Assembly: GCA_964653075.1 (NCBI GenBank)
Contig: CAZZAX010000008.1
Span: 1-64,000, forward strand
Origin: NIOZ-UU13 sp964653075
Lineage (GTDB): Bacteria; Planctomycetota; Phycisphaerae; Sedimentisphaerales; Anaerobacaceae
DNA length: 64,000 nucleotides
Direction: 5' to 3'
The notes beneath the pieces are model-generated. The model did no database searches and had not been told where the DNA came from. It saw nothing but the letters and a program-made list of their open reading frames with translations. Positions 1 through 8,200 of the stretch are shown here, piece after piece. Position numbers and translations under genes: made by a program. Within the stretch, counting starts at the first letter, position 1. Every line of letters begins with the position of its first letter.

Positions 1-277
1 AGATAACAGCAATACCCATATCACGGGCCTGGCGGGGATTGCTAATCCTTACATCCCGGCCGTCGAATGTTATTTGGCCGTGATAGTCGTCAAACCGGCC
101 CGCAAGCACGTTCATCAGCGTTGATTTGCCTGCGCCGTTCTCACCGATGAGCGCATGTACTTCGCCGCCGCGGACATCGAAATCCACTTCATCAAGTACC
201 CGCGTACCTGAAAATTCCTTCACGATGTCCTGCATGCACAGGATTTCATTATCATTCGAAGGCATTTGAACGTACAT
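1..277 (-). CDS. Sugar ABC transporter ATP-binding protein (RbsA/MglA-type), partial
   Basis: The 3' part of this gene lies beyond the left edge of the window; about 92 N-terminal residues are visible. They contain a clear Walker A motif, GENGAGKST, at roughly residues 40-48, followed by LMNVLAGRF. This layout is typical of the first nucleotide-binding domain of RbsA/MglA-type monosaccharide importers, which couple ATP hydrolysis at the inner face of the membrane to sugar uptake. ATG at 277 is used as the start; a second in-frame ATG at 265 is possible, and neither has a strong Shine-Dalgarno sequence. The start lies 4 bases after the stop of a URO-D-like gene fragment, which suggests the ATPase was once translated in an operon behind it. 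The ABC ATPase assignment is firm; the sugar class is inferred from the N-terminal motif only. Confidence 0.85.
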   Translation of the reverse strand, partial: MYVQMPSNDNEILCMQDIVKEFSGTRVLDEVDFDVRGGEVHALIGENGAGKSTLMNVLAGRFDDYHGQITFDGRDVRISNPRQARDMGIAVI

Positions 278-281
278 AAGT

Positions 282-350
282 TTATCTTTTGTAATAGACA
301 CCATACTCGCCAATTGCATCAAACATAGCAAGAATATTTTTAAGAGCTGG
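282..350 (-). pseudogene. C-terminal remnant of a URO-D-family gene
   Basis: Reading the minus strand into the stop codon at 284-282 gives NILAMFDAIGEYGVYYKR. This matches the end of the URO-D-family protein encoded on the opposite strand at 501-1580, which has NVLAMFEAV at the same place. Upstream of this, past about 350, the frame turns into low-complexity Asn/Lys codons with no family resemblance. It looks like the tail of a second URO-D-type gene that stood just before the ABC transporter ATPase and has lost its 5' part. Only about 18 residues support this, so the call is moderate. Confidence 0.45.
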
Positions 351-500
351 TTATTGTTGTTTTTCTTTTTTTAGAAGCTCTGCCGGGTGACCGATATTTT
401 TCAAAGCAGCTTGAAAATAATCGGTTGTTTAAGGTATTATGTAAGTAGTAGAGATTACTGTTGAACGGAAGTTATATTTGATAGAGGTGGTTCATTGGAT

Positions 501-1580
501 ATGACTTCACGACAGCGCGTTCTAACGGCATATGAACATTCTGAACCCGACCGGGTACCATGCTGGTGCGGGGCATCGGTCGAATTCTGGGAAAAAGCCA
601 AACGAGAGCTTAAACTTGATGACGAAGGCCTGCGTGTGCGATTCGGGGATGATTTCCGGAGGGTATTCGCCGAATATGACGGGCCGGAGTTTGCGCTGTC
701 TGAGGGCGCCACGTCGAGAACAGTATTCGGAATTGAACGACAGGGCCTTGGTTATGGTCAGCCGATGAGCCATCCCCTTGCGAATGCCGCGATAAAACAG
801 GTGCACGATTATCCCTGGCCCGATCCAAATTGGATGAATGTCTCGAAAATAAAAGCAGAGGCACAAGCTTACGAAGGACAATATGCAATCCTCGGCGGCG
901 ACTGGTCACCATTCTGGCATGATGCTATCGACCTTCTTGGTATGGAAAATCTTTATATGAAAATGTATGACCAGCCGGAGCTCGTCGATTCGGTAATGCA
1001 GCACCTCGTTGATTACTACGCAGAAGTCAGCCAACGAATATTCGATGCTGCCGCCGATGTTATTGATATATTCTTCATCGGTAATGATTTTGGAAGTCAA
1101 ACCGGCCCTTTACTGACTCCTGTCCTTTTTGAGCGGTTTATCCTGCCACACCTCAAAAGGCTGATTGACCTTGGCCATTGTTATCGCTTGAAAGTTCAGC
1201 TTCACTGCTGCGGCGGCTTTGCTCTGTTGATTCCGATGCTGATTGAAGCCGGCCTTGACGGTCTCCATGCGATTCAACCATCTTGTTATGGGATGGACCT
1301 GAAAAGGCTCAAGACCGATTTCGGGGACAGGATTCTATTCAACGGTGCAATCGATTCACATCACGTACTTATTGAAGGCACACCCGAAACCGTTTCCGCC
1401 CAGACGCGCAAAGTGCTTGATATCATGGCACCAGGCGGGGGCTATATCGCCGGGGCCAGCCATGACACAATACTCGAAGAAACTCCCCTTGAAAATGTGC
1501 TTGCAATGTTCGAGGCCGTTCGTTCGTGGCACGGCCTTCCAGGCCGTGAACACGGGCAGGATGCCCGTGCCACATTATAG
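501..1580 (+). CDS. Uroporphyrinogen decarboxylase-family (MtaA/CmuA-like) protein
   Basis: A protein of 359 residues of the URO-D superfamily, which includes haem-pathway decarboxylases and cobalamin-dependent methyltransferases. The N-terminus (MTSRQRVL, then PDRVPCW) is typical of the planctomycete paralogues. LHCCG near residue 235 provides the His-x-Cys arrangement that binds zinc in MtaA/MtbA-like methyltransferases, so methyl transfer is more likely than haem synthesis; no haem genes are nearby. Start: a TTG at 495 is 5 bases from GAGGTG (484-489), while ATG 501 matches the family start and is chosen; both remain possible. The normal C-terminus (ENVLAMFEAVRSW) is followed by about 18 extra residues encoded by a two-hairpin repeat at 1526-1573. 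A relic of a paralogue lies upstream on the other strand. Confidence 0.8.
   Translation: MTSRQRVLTAYEHSEPDRVPCWCGASVEFWEKAKRELKLDDEGLRVRFGDDFRRVFAEYDGPEFALSEGATSRTVFGIERQGLGYGQPMSHPLANAAIKQVHDYPWPDPNWMNVSKIKAEAQAYEGQYAILGGDWSPFWHDAIDLLGMENLYMKMYDQPELVDSVMQHLVDYYAEVSQRIFDAAADVIDIFFIGNDFGSQTGPLLTPVLFERFILPHLKRLIDLGHCYRLKVQLHCCGGFALLIPMLIEAGLDGLHAIQPSCYGMDLKRLKTDFGDRILFNGAIDSHHVLIEGTPETVSAQTRKVLDIMAPGGGYIAGASHDTILEETPLENVLAMFEAVRSWHGLPGREHGQDARATL
1526..1573. repeat. Two-hairpin palindromic repeat element overlapping a gene 3' end
   Basis: The 48 bases form two perfect hairpins, CACGGCCTtccAGGCCGTG (1530-1548) and CACGGGCAggaTGCCCGTG (1551-1569). They are closed by an outer stem of GTGG (1526-1529) with CCAC (1570-1573), giving a three-way-junction fold. 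The type is familiar as a dispersed element in PVC-group genomes (from memory). It supplies the last codons of the URO-D-family gene. Confidence 0.8.
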
Positions 1581-1625
1581 TAAAAAAGGCATTAAATAAT
1601 GCTTCTAATATCTGTATACATTTTT

Positions 1626-1664
1626 CCAATAATCAGGCATCAGCTCTTTTACCTTGGCTTCGAG
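1626..1664 (-). repeat. Vestigial copy of the 3' end of the downstream acyltransferase gene
   Basis: These 39 bases match 1720-1758 at 38 of 39 positions. The latter is inside the 3' end of the DRE-TIM acyltransferase gene. On the minus strand the copy still reads LEAKVKELMPDYW and then runs to a stop, so it is a leftover of a local partial duplication or recombination at the gene end. Confidence 0.75.
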
Positions 1665-1698
1665 TAATTATAGACAAATAGTTATTTGCTAATTACGT

Positions 1699-3093
1699 CT
1701 AACTGCCTTTATACTTTGCCCAATAATCGGGCATCAGCTCTTTTACCTTGGCTTCGAGTTCCTGGTCGCTTATAGCGGTCAAACGGCCGTGCTCATCATA
1801 CTGGTCGATTACCCATCGGGCTAATTTGTGAATTTTAATCTTGTTGATTCTGTCTTCACCCTTAAGGCCAAAGAACTCGTTGACCCAGTGTACGACGCCG
1901 TCTGTCCCGCTTTTGTCGGTGATAGCCACGCGGGGCGGCCGGGCGAGCAATTTTTCAGTGTCGAAAATGTTATATATTTGCTCATCACGACGAAGACCGT
2001 CGGCGTGGATACCGGCCCGTGTAGTATTGAAAGACCTGCCCACAAACGGATAGTTGTCAGGTATTGGCAGGCCAATCGACCGCATGTAGTCGGCTAATTC
2101 CGTGATTACCATCGTATCAATTCCACAGAGGCTTCCTTTTAATGCGATGTACTCGAAAATTGCGCTTTCGAGAGGAGGATTCCCTGTGCGTTCTCCGAAG
2201 CCAAATAAAGTTGTGTTTACCACATCGCAGCCGTAAAGCCAGGCTGTCCCGCCGTTGGTATGCACTTTGTGGAAATCGTTGTGTCCGTGCCATTCGAGGC
2301 GGTCGCTCGGCACACCACATTCATGGTTTAGTTTATAGATTAGTTTCGGAATACTTCTGGGAAGTTCAGCACCCGGATAACTAATCCCAAAGCCCATTGT
2401 ATCACAAAGACGAATTTTAGCAGTGAGCTCTTGCGGCACCTGGCTGCTCATTTCCATTAACCGATCTACGAACGGAAGTACAAAGCCCTCAATATCGGCA
2501 CGTGTCAAGTCTTCAAGGTGGCAGCGGGGACGCACGCCGGCCTCGAAAGCCGCCTCCACAACCTCGCAATAGCTGTCCATACATTCGGCACGGCTGCGGA
2601 ATTTCAGTTTATGGAATATATGGTAGTCTGAGCAGCTTGTGAGCATGCCGGTTTCTTTTAGTCCGGCTTCTTTAACAAGGCGAAAATCCCCTTTGATCGC
2701 TCGTATCCAGCCGGTACACTCGGGATATTTATGGCCAAGGCTCCGGCATTTATCGAGCGTTTCCCGGTCATTCTTTGTGTAAAGGAAAAACTCGGTCTGC
2801 CGTATCACTCCATTCGGCCCGCTAAGACGGCTCAACAGGTCGTAGATATGCACCATCTGGTCAATAGTATAAGGCGGACGTGCCTGCTGGCCGTCGCGGA
2901 AAGTCGTATCGCTAATAAAAATGTTCCTGTCTTTAACTGCTCCGAAGTCAAATTCCACTGCTTTGCCGTCTATATTTTCAACCACTGGTTCTTCAAAACG
3001 AATCAGCGGGGGTAAGCTGTATGGATATGTATCCTCCAGAAGGTTCGGTTTCTTTGCATCCACGAGGGGATGACGTTTTTTTGCCCTGTTCAT
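1699..3093 (-). CDS. DRE-TIM acyltransferase (homocitrate / isopropylmalate / Re-citrate synthase-like)
   Basis: 464 residues with the HMGL-like TIM barrel that condenses acetyl-CoA with a 2-keto acid. DTTFRDGQQ at 62-70 holds the DRE-type metal and catalytic residues, HGHNDF at 269-274 provides the metal-binding histidines, and GFGERTGNPP at 298-307 is the conserved C-terminal barrel loop. The long N-terminal extension (about 55 residues) and the IRQTEFFLY stretch differ from ordinary LeuA and recall the subgroup that includes anaerobic Re-citrate synthases and homocitrate synthases; that assignment is from memory. The start has AAAGGG 8 bases upstream. It is the last gene of a minus-strand trio after an acyl carrier protein (37-base gap) and a GlmU-like protein. 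A short duplicate of its 3' end lies just downstream. The substrate is not decided by sequence alone. Confidence 0.8.
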   Translation of the reverse strand: MNRAKKRHPLVDAKKPNLLEDTYPYSLPPLIRFEEPVVENIDGKAVEFDFGAVKDRNIFISDTTFRDGQQARPPYTIDQMVHIYDLLSRLSGPNGVIRQTEFFLYTKNDRETLDKCRSLGHKYPECTGWIRAIKGDFRLVKEAGLKETGMLTSCSDYHIFHKLKFRSRAECMDSYCEVVEAAFEAGVRPRCHLEDLTRADIEGFVLPFVDRLMEMSSQVPQELTAKIRLCDTMGFGISYPGAELPRSIPKLIYKLNHECGVPSDRLEWHGHNDFHKVHTNGGTAWLYGCDVVNTTLFGFGERTGNPPLESAIFEYIALKGSLCGIDTMVITELADYMRSIGLPIPDNYPFVGRSFNTTRAGIHADGLRRDEQIYNIFDTEKLLARPPRVAITDKSGTDGVVHWVNEFFGLKGEDRINKIKIHKLARWVIDQYDEHGRLTAISDQELEAKVKELMPDYWAKYKGS

Positions 3094-3130
3094 TGTAGGC
3101 CCTTTCGTTTCTTATATTACAGACTACAGA

Positions 3131-3391
3131 CTATTGCTCTACGTCAACGCCCTGTTCGGCGCAGACCTGAGCAATGAATTCTACCGCTTTGCCGACGGTT
3201 TCCACCGAAAGGGCGGCGTCCTCGTCCATTTCAATGCCGAACTCTTCTTCGAACATCGCCACCAGCTCGATGGACTGCACGCTTTCGGCCCCAAGGTCGG
3301 CGGTAAAACTGTCTTCTGTTTTGATTTGATCCAGGTCAAGTTTTAAGACCTGTGCGGTTACTGCTTTAACACGTTCTTCTACTGTTGCCAT
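3131..3391 (-). CDS. Acyl carrier protein
   Basis: An 86-residue acidic helical protein with the carrier-protein pattern: a helix, then LGAESVQSIELV with the presumed phosphopantetheine serine at residue 37, then FEEEFGIEMDEDAA. The usual DSL motif reads ESV here, a modest departure that keeps the serine. Length is normal for an ACP. The start is preceded by AGGAAG at 7 bases. It sits 20 bases after the GlmU-like gene and 37 bases before the acyltransferase gene, all on one strand, suggesting co-transcription. No fatty acid or polyketide synthase genes are nearby, so its acyl chain and partner enzymes are unknown; it may be a general housekeeping ACP or serve a specialised acylation with its neighbours. 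Confidence 0.88.
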   Translation of the reverse strand: MATVEERVKAVTAQVLKLDLDQIKTEDSFTADLGAESVQSIELVAMFEEEFGIEMDEDAALSVETVGKAVEFIAQVCAEQGVDVEQ

Positions 3392-3411
3392 TGATTTTCT
3401 TCCTATTCATT

Positions 3412-4695
3412 TTATCGAGTTAACATTGCTTTTCGGCCTTTTTTGACGGCTTGTTTTCTAATCGGCGCCGTCATTTCGAATACGGCTTCCCACATATCCT
3501 GCTCAGTCCGGGTCCATTGGCATTTGCGTCTGCTCATTGCCATTTTGGCCGTCTCATACAGTTTTCCTTTGCCGAATCCTTTCGTTACGACACCCTCGAT
3601 GAACCATGAAAACGCCGGTATATATTTCGGCAGCGGTTTACCAGTACCCATAATCAGGGCCATCGGTCCGACATAAGAGCCGGTATTAAAAAGTGTCCCG
3701 ATTGACGTCTTGACGTGGTCTCCGATAAGAGAGCCGACCTTAACCGAGCCGGTATCGATTGTATGTCGTCCGTCCAGCATTACCGAGACGTTCGAGTAGT
3801 CGTTTTTCAAATCGCTGTTGGTCGTAAATGCCCCAAGATTGACCCACTCTCCGACATAGGCATGCCCTAAAAAGCCGTCATGGTACTTATTGGAGTGTCC
3901 GTGTATAATCGATTCTTCCACTTCGCCGCCAATCCTGCAGAGAGGCCCGATTGAATTACCCTCGCGGCACTTTGCACCGAGCAGGATTGCCTTTTTACCG
4001 ATATAGCAGGGCCCTTCGATACGTGTGAAGGGGTGTATTTCGGCATCATTGTCGATATAGACCGGCCCGTGCTCGGCATCGATAACCACCATCGGATGTA
4101 CCACCACCCCCGGGGCGATATAGACATCCTTTTTACTGCCCCGAATGGCGTTCGGTTGTTCCACCGTACCTTCGATACCGTATTGTCCGGCTGCTGCAAA
4201 GTCAGCCGTTATCTGCCCGGCATTGTTCAGAATCAGGTCCCAGATATACTGCCATCTCGGCAATGCGACCTTGACATTGGGCAGTTTTGCCCTGGCTTGG
4301 TCAATAAACTTTCCAATCTCACCCTTCGGCAGCTTTTCAGCATCATCTTTGGCAATGCGGGCATACATTAGGTTACCCTGTTCATCCAGCCCGACCTCAC
4401 TCGGCCCGCTGACAGCTACATCAAAGCTTTCCGCCTTGATACAGGGGTTCAGGACAAGCAGGTCATCGCCTTCCAAAACGGCTGAATCGTTGACCGGATA
4501 TTTGGTCTTGTTGGCGTATGAGTCCGCCATATAATCAGGTACGATACAGGCCGCATCGCTTGCACCTACTTTGGCGATGAGCTTTTCTCCGAGCGAGCTG
4601 AAGCCGCATCGAAGCTCCCAGATTGGGCGTCCCAACACCAGGGGGTAAAAGTTGCCTCTCTGCTCATCAGAAATGTCAGCTAAAATCAGTCGCAT
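3412..4695 (-). CDS. GlmU-like sugar nucleotidyltransferase / left-handed beta-helix acyltransferase
   Basis: 427 residues. The N-terminus (MRLILADI, then FYPLVLGRPIWELRCG) matches the alternative bacterial GlmU-type family: a short nucleotidyltransferase-like domain followed by a left-handed beta-helix. The helix is seen from about 185 to 395 as hexapeptide turns (for example APGVVVHPMVVID, GPCYIGKKA, GSLIGDHVKTSIGT). Such proteins make or modify nucleotide sugars such as UDP-GlcNAc. Start: ATG 4695 has AAGGA 9 bases upstream; an in-frame TTG at 4704 directly abuts that site and is rejected. It heads the trio with the ACP and the acyltransferase. Whether both activities survive is uncertain, because the canonical GlmU pyrophosphorylase loop is not obvious. 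Confidence 0.75.
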   Translation of the reverse strand: MRLILADISDEQRGNFYPLVLGRPIWELRCGFSSLGEKLIAKVGASDAACIVPDYMADSYANKTKYPVNDSAVLEGDDLLVLNPCIKAESFDVAVSGPSEVGLDEQGNLMYARIAKDDAEKLPKGEIGKFIDQARAKLPNVKVALPRWQYIWDLILNNAGQITADFAAAGQYGIEGTVEQPNAIRGSKKDVYIAPGVVVHPMVVIDAEHGPVYIDNDAEIHPFTRIEGPCYIGKKAILLGAKCREGNSIGPLCRIGGEVEESIIHGHSNKYHDGFLGHAYVGEWVNLGAFTTNSDLKNDYSNVSVMLDGRHTIDTGSVKVGSLIGDHVKTSIGTLFNTGSYVGPMALIMGTGKPLPKYIPAFSWFIEGVVTKGFGKGKLYETAKMAMSRRKCQWTRTEQDMWEAVFEMTAPIRKQAVKKGRKAMLTR

Positions 4696-4717
4696 AAATT
4701 TCAATCCTTATTAGTAC

Positions 4718-4737
4718 GGGCGGTTCGCGAACCGCCC
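4718..4737. repeat. 20-bp perfect palindrome, copy 1
   Basis: GGGCGGTTCGCGAACCGCCC is its own reverse complement. An identical copy stands at 45513-45532. In both places it is in non-coding DNA beside short, repeat-like sequence. Confidence 0.85.
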
Positions 4738-4750
4738 CTACGTTTTTTGG

Positions 4751-4822
4751 TTTCCCGCAATGTGGCGACCCTTAATTCCCGCAAGGCGGGTTCCCTTGGT
4801 TTCCCGCAAGGCGGGTTCCCTT
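4751..4822. repeat. Three tandem copies of a ~24-bp repeat
   Basis: Three head-to-tail units (4751-4774, 4775-4799, 4800-4822) share the core TTCCCGCAAGGCGGGTTCCC. The first unit is diverged (CCCGCAATGTGGCGACCC). Each unit contains the small inverted repeat CCCGCaaGGCGGG. The units lie upstream of the GlmU-like gene. Confidence 0.8.
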
Positions 4823-5237
4823 CCTTCTTACCAGAAACATTCTCAGCCACATACAAACAGGTTCGGAAAATCATACTAAAAAGTCCGAATCCTGTCAACT
4901 GTAAAGACAGGTTAGTATAAAAAGTGCTGTAATACAGAGAAAAAACTCCCGTAAAGGCGGAAATTGCAGTTGACGGCTGTGAATTTGTTTAGTAGAAGGA
5001 AAGAGCGAATTCATGCCTGCAACTGTAGATAGCGCAGGCATAGGTGAGTTGAAAATTCCTTCAATTCCGGCGGCGAGACAGTTAATATCATATTGTTCAG
5101 GACCGGGGGTGAAAAAGAAGGAGTTGCGAGACCCGCCGCTCCAATTCGTCCCGTTGCTTCCTTCGGAAGAAGGAAAGGGGGGCGGGGGCTGGAAAAAAGT
5201 GCCTTTAACGTATTGCCGAATAGAAAGGAGTCTCATA
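4823..5237. other. Non-coding divergent intergenic region
   Basis: This 415-base stretch separates the minus-strand GlmU-like gene from the plus-strand methyltransferase/PQQ gene. It must hold the promoters for both directions. An open frame in phase with the plus-strand gene starts at 5013 but encodes no family-like sequence ahead of the signal peptide. I see no RNA gene or strong promoter match. Confidence 0.5.
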
Positions 5238-8200
5238 ATGACTATACGGACAAAGATAAGGCGGATTAGCGCGAGCATTGTTCTGCTGTTGGTGTTTGTG
5301 GTAATTTTTCAGGTTTGCTGTGAACGGCAGGTTTCCTCCGCTAAGAGCAGACAGGCGGAGCAAATCCTGAATGATAGTGGTATAAAGGGAGGTTTCATTG
5401 TGCACATCGGCTGTGGCAACGGAAGGCTGACAGCCGCACTTTGCGCAAATAACAGTTACCTGGTGCATGGTCTGGATGCTAATGCAAAAAACGTCCAGTG
5501 GGCACGTAAGTATATCAAGTCTCTCGATCTTTACGGCAGGGTATCGGTCGAGCAGTTCAAAGGAAACCGCCTGCCTTACGCCGACAACCTTGTAAACCTT
5601 ATTGTCTCGGAAAGGCCGGCTGAGTTTCCCAAAGACGAAATTTTGCGCGTTTTAGCCCCTGATGGTGTGGCTTTCGTAAAGAAAGGCCGTAAATGGGCAA
5701 AGATTTTCAAGCCGCGTCCTAAAGAGATAGACGAATGGACGCATTACATGCATGATGCCGGGGGTAATCCCGTGGCCCATGATTCGGTCATCGGACCGCC
5801 TCGCCATCTGCAATGGGTCGGAAGCCCGAGATGGTCAAGGCATCACGACCATATGGCCAGCGTCAGCGCGGTGGTATCGAGTGCCGGACGAATCTTTTAT
5901 ATCATCGATGAAGGGCCGAAGGCTTCTATCCAATTGCCGCCGAAATGGTTTCTTGTTGCAAGGGACGCTTTTAACGGCACAATCCTGTGGAAGCAGCCGA
6001 TTTCATCCTGGAATACCCATCTATGGCCTCTCAAGAGCGGACCTGCCCAGATTCCTCGTCGGCTGGTTGCAATAGGTGACCGCGTTTACGTTACGTTAGG
6101 GCTCGATGCTCCACTGACCGTGCTTGATGCAACTACAGGCGAGACTATCCGTACTTATGAAGACACTAAGACTACCGAGGAGGTTATTGTTTCCGATGGT
6201 GTGCTGTTCCTGCTGGTTACAGATTCTCCGGTTAAGTGGAAAGAGTTCAGGCCGCAATCAACGTATATCTGGGACCCGAAGGAACGAGCAAACAAAGACT
6301 GGGCGTGGGATGAAAAAGACCGAAAAATAATGGCCGTACAGGCCGACACCGGCGAGGTCCTCTGGCAAAAGGCCCGGCGGGTAACTCCTTTGACTTTAGC
6401 TGCTGATTCGAAATGCCTTTATTTTCATGATGGGGAGAAAGTTGTGTGCCTGGATAGAAAAACTGGCGAGCAAAATTGGAACTCGGAGCCGGCCGAAAGG
6501 CGCACTCCCATTCTGACAGGTTATGCACCTACACTTATCGTGTACCAGGATGTAGTTCTTTTCTCAGGTGGAAAGGGGGCCATAACTGCTTACTCAGCGC
6601 AGACCGGCAAGAGGCTCTGGATGGCCAAACAGGCCCGCTCCGGACACAATTCTCCGGAGGACCTTTTTGTTATCGATGGTCTTGTCTGGTCGGGGGCGAC
6701 CGCAAACGGCAGGGACTCAGGTATATTCACGGGAGTGGATCTGCACACCGGCTGGATAAAAAAAGAATTTCCGCCCGATGTAAAGACTTATTGGTTCCAT
6801 CATAGATGCTATCGAAGTAAGGCGACGGACAAATATATACTGCCCTCGAGGACCGGCATAGAATTCGTTGATTTGAGTTCGGAGCACTGGACCACGCATC
6901 ATTGGGTCCGGGGGGGCTGCCTTTACGGTATCACCCCTTGTAATGGCCTTATCTATGCGCCGCCTCATCCCTGTGCCTGCTATATCGAAGCCAAGCTAAA
7001 CGGATTCAACGCTCTGGCTCCTGCTTCAGCCACTCGAGATGTCCCGGAGAAGATTCCGGACACTGGCAGACTCAAAACCGGTCCGTCGTATAGAAGAATT
7101 TATGAAAAATCAAAAGTTGGGAATCAAGATGATTGGCCTACTTATCGCCATGACCCGGCGCGCACCGGTTTTACAAAAACAACCGTGCCCGCTGAGCTGG
7201 AATGCTCATGGCAGCAGGATTTGGGCGGCAGGCTCAGCAGTGTGGTGGTGGCTGATGGCATGCTTTTCGTGGCGTCTATCGATAGCCATACTGTATATGC
7301 TCTCGACGCTGAATCGGGTGAAATCCTTTGGGATTATACAGCGGCAGGGCGGGTTGACTCGCCGCCTACAATATATAAGGGCAGGGCCTTGTTCGGCTCA
7401 GCCGATGGTTGGGTTTATTGCCTTAGAGCTTCTGACGGTGTTGTTACCTGGCGGTTCCGGGCCGCGCCTAAAGACCTGCGGTTAACGGCGTTTGAACAAC
7501 TGGAATCAGTTTGGCCGGTTCACGGTAATGTGCTCATACAGGACGATGTATTATATTGCGTTGCGGGAAGGTCGATGTTTTTGGATGGAGGCATGCGTTT
7601 GTTACGGCTCGACCCGAAAACAGGGCGAAAACTGTCCGAGACCATTCTGGACGACCGCGACCCGGAAACCGGCAGAAATTTGCAGGTATATGTCAAAGGT
7701 TTGAATATGCCGGTTGCGCTGCCGGACTTATTGTCAAGTGACGGCCAGTATGTCTATATGCGGTCTCAGCGGTTTGACCTTCAGGGTAAACGTCAGCAAA
7801 TTGCCCCGAGAGATGCTTCTGAACAGGCCGGGGAGGGGGCGCACCTGTTTTGTACAATCGGTTTTCTCGATGACTCCTGGTTCCACCGCTCTTATTGGAT
7901 GTATGGTAAAGCTGTAACGTCAGGATGGGGCGGGTGGTTCCGGGCAGGCCGTTATGTTCCATCCGGAAGGATTATGGTTTGTGATGATTCCTCTGTTTAC
8001 GGTTTTGGGCGTAAGCCCGAATATTTGTGTCAGTCGTCCGTGTTGGAATATCAGTTCTATGCCGCTGAAAAGGAAATTAAAAGCGAACCAATACAGCGCG
8101 TAATGGCGGCTGAAAAGAGAATGAATGCCGCATCCGAAAAGAGAAGTGCTTCTGCCGCTGACAGGGGAGTTCGGAAAAAGTTCCCGCTTTCGGACCGGTC

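Noticed and set aside
1345..1629. Short frames around the two-hairpin repeat (plus and minus strand)
   Set aside because: They translate the palindromic element itself (AFQAVNTGRMPV type) and overlap the 3' end of the URO-D gene; not genes.
4701..4898. A 65-codon minus-strand frame
   Set aside because: It is a reading of the 24-bp repeat array (Pro-Cys-Gly-Lys-type repeats) with no protein features.
5013..5237. 75 codons ahead of the signal peptide of fusion protein A
   Set aside because: The upstream part has no homology-like sequence and no ribosome binding site, whereas ATG 5238 has AAGGAG at the right distance and starts a signal peptide.
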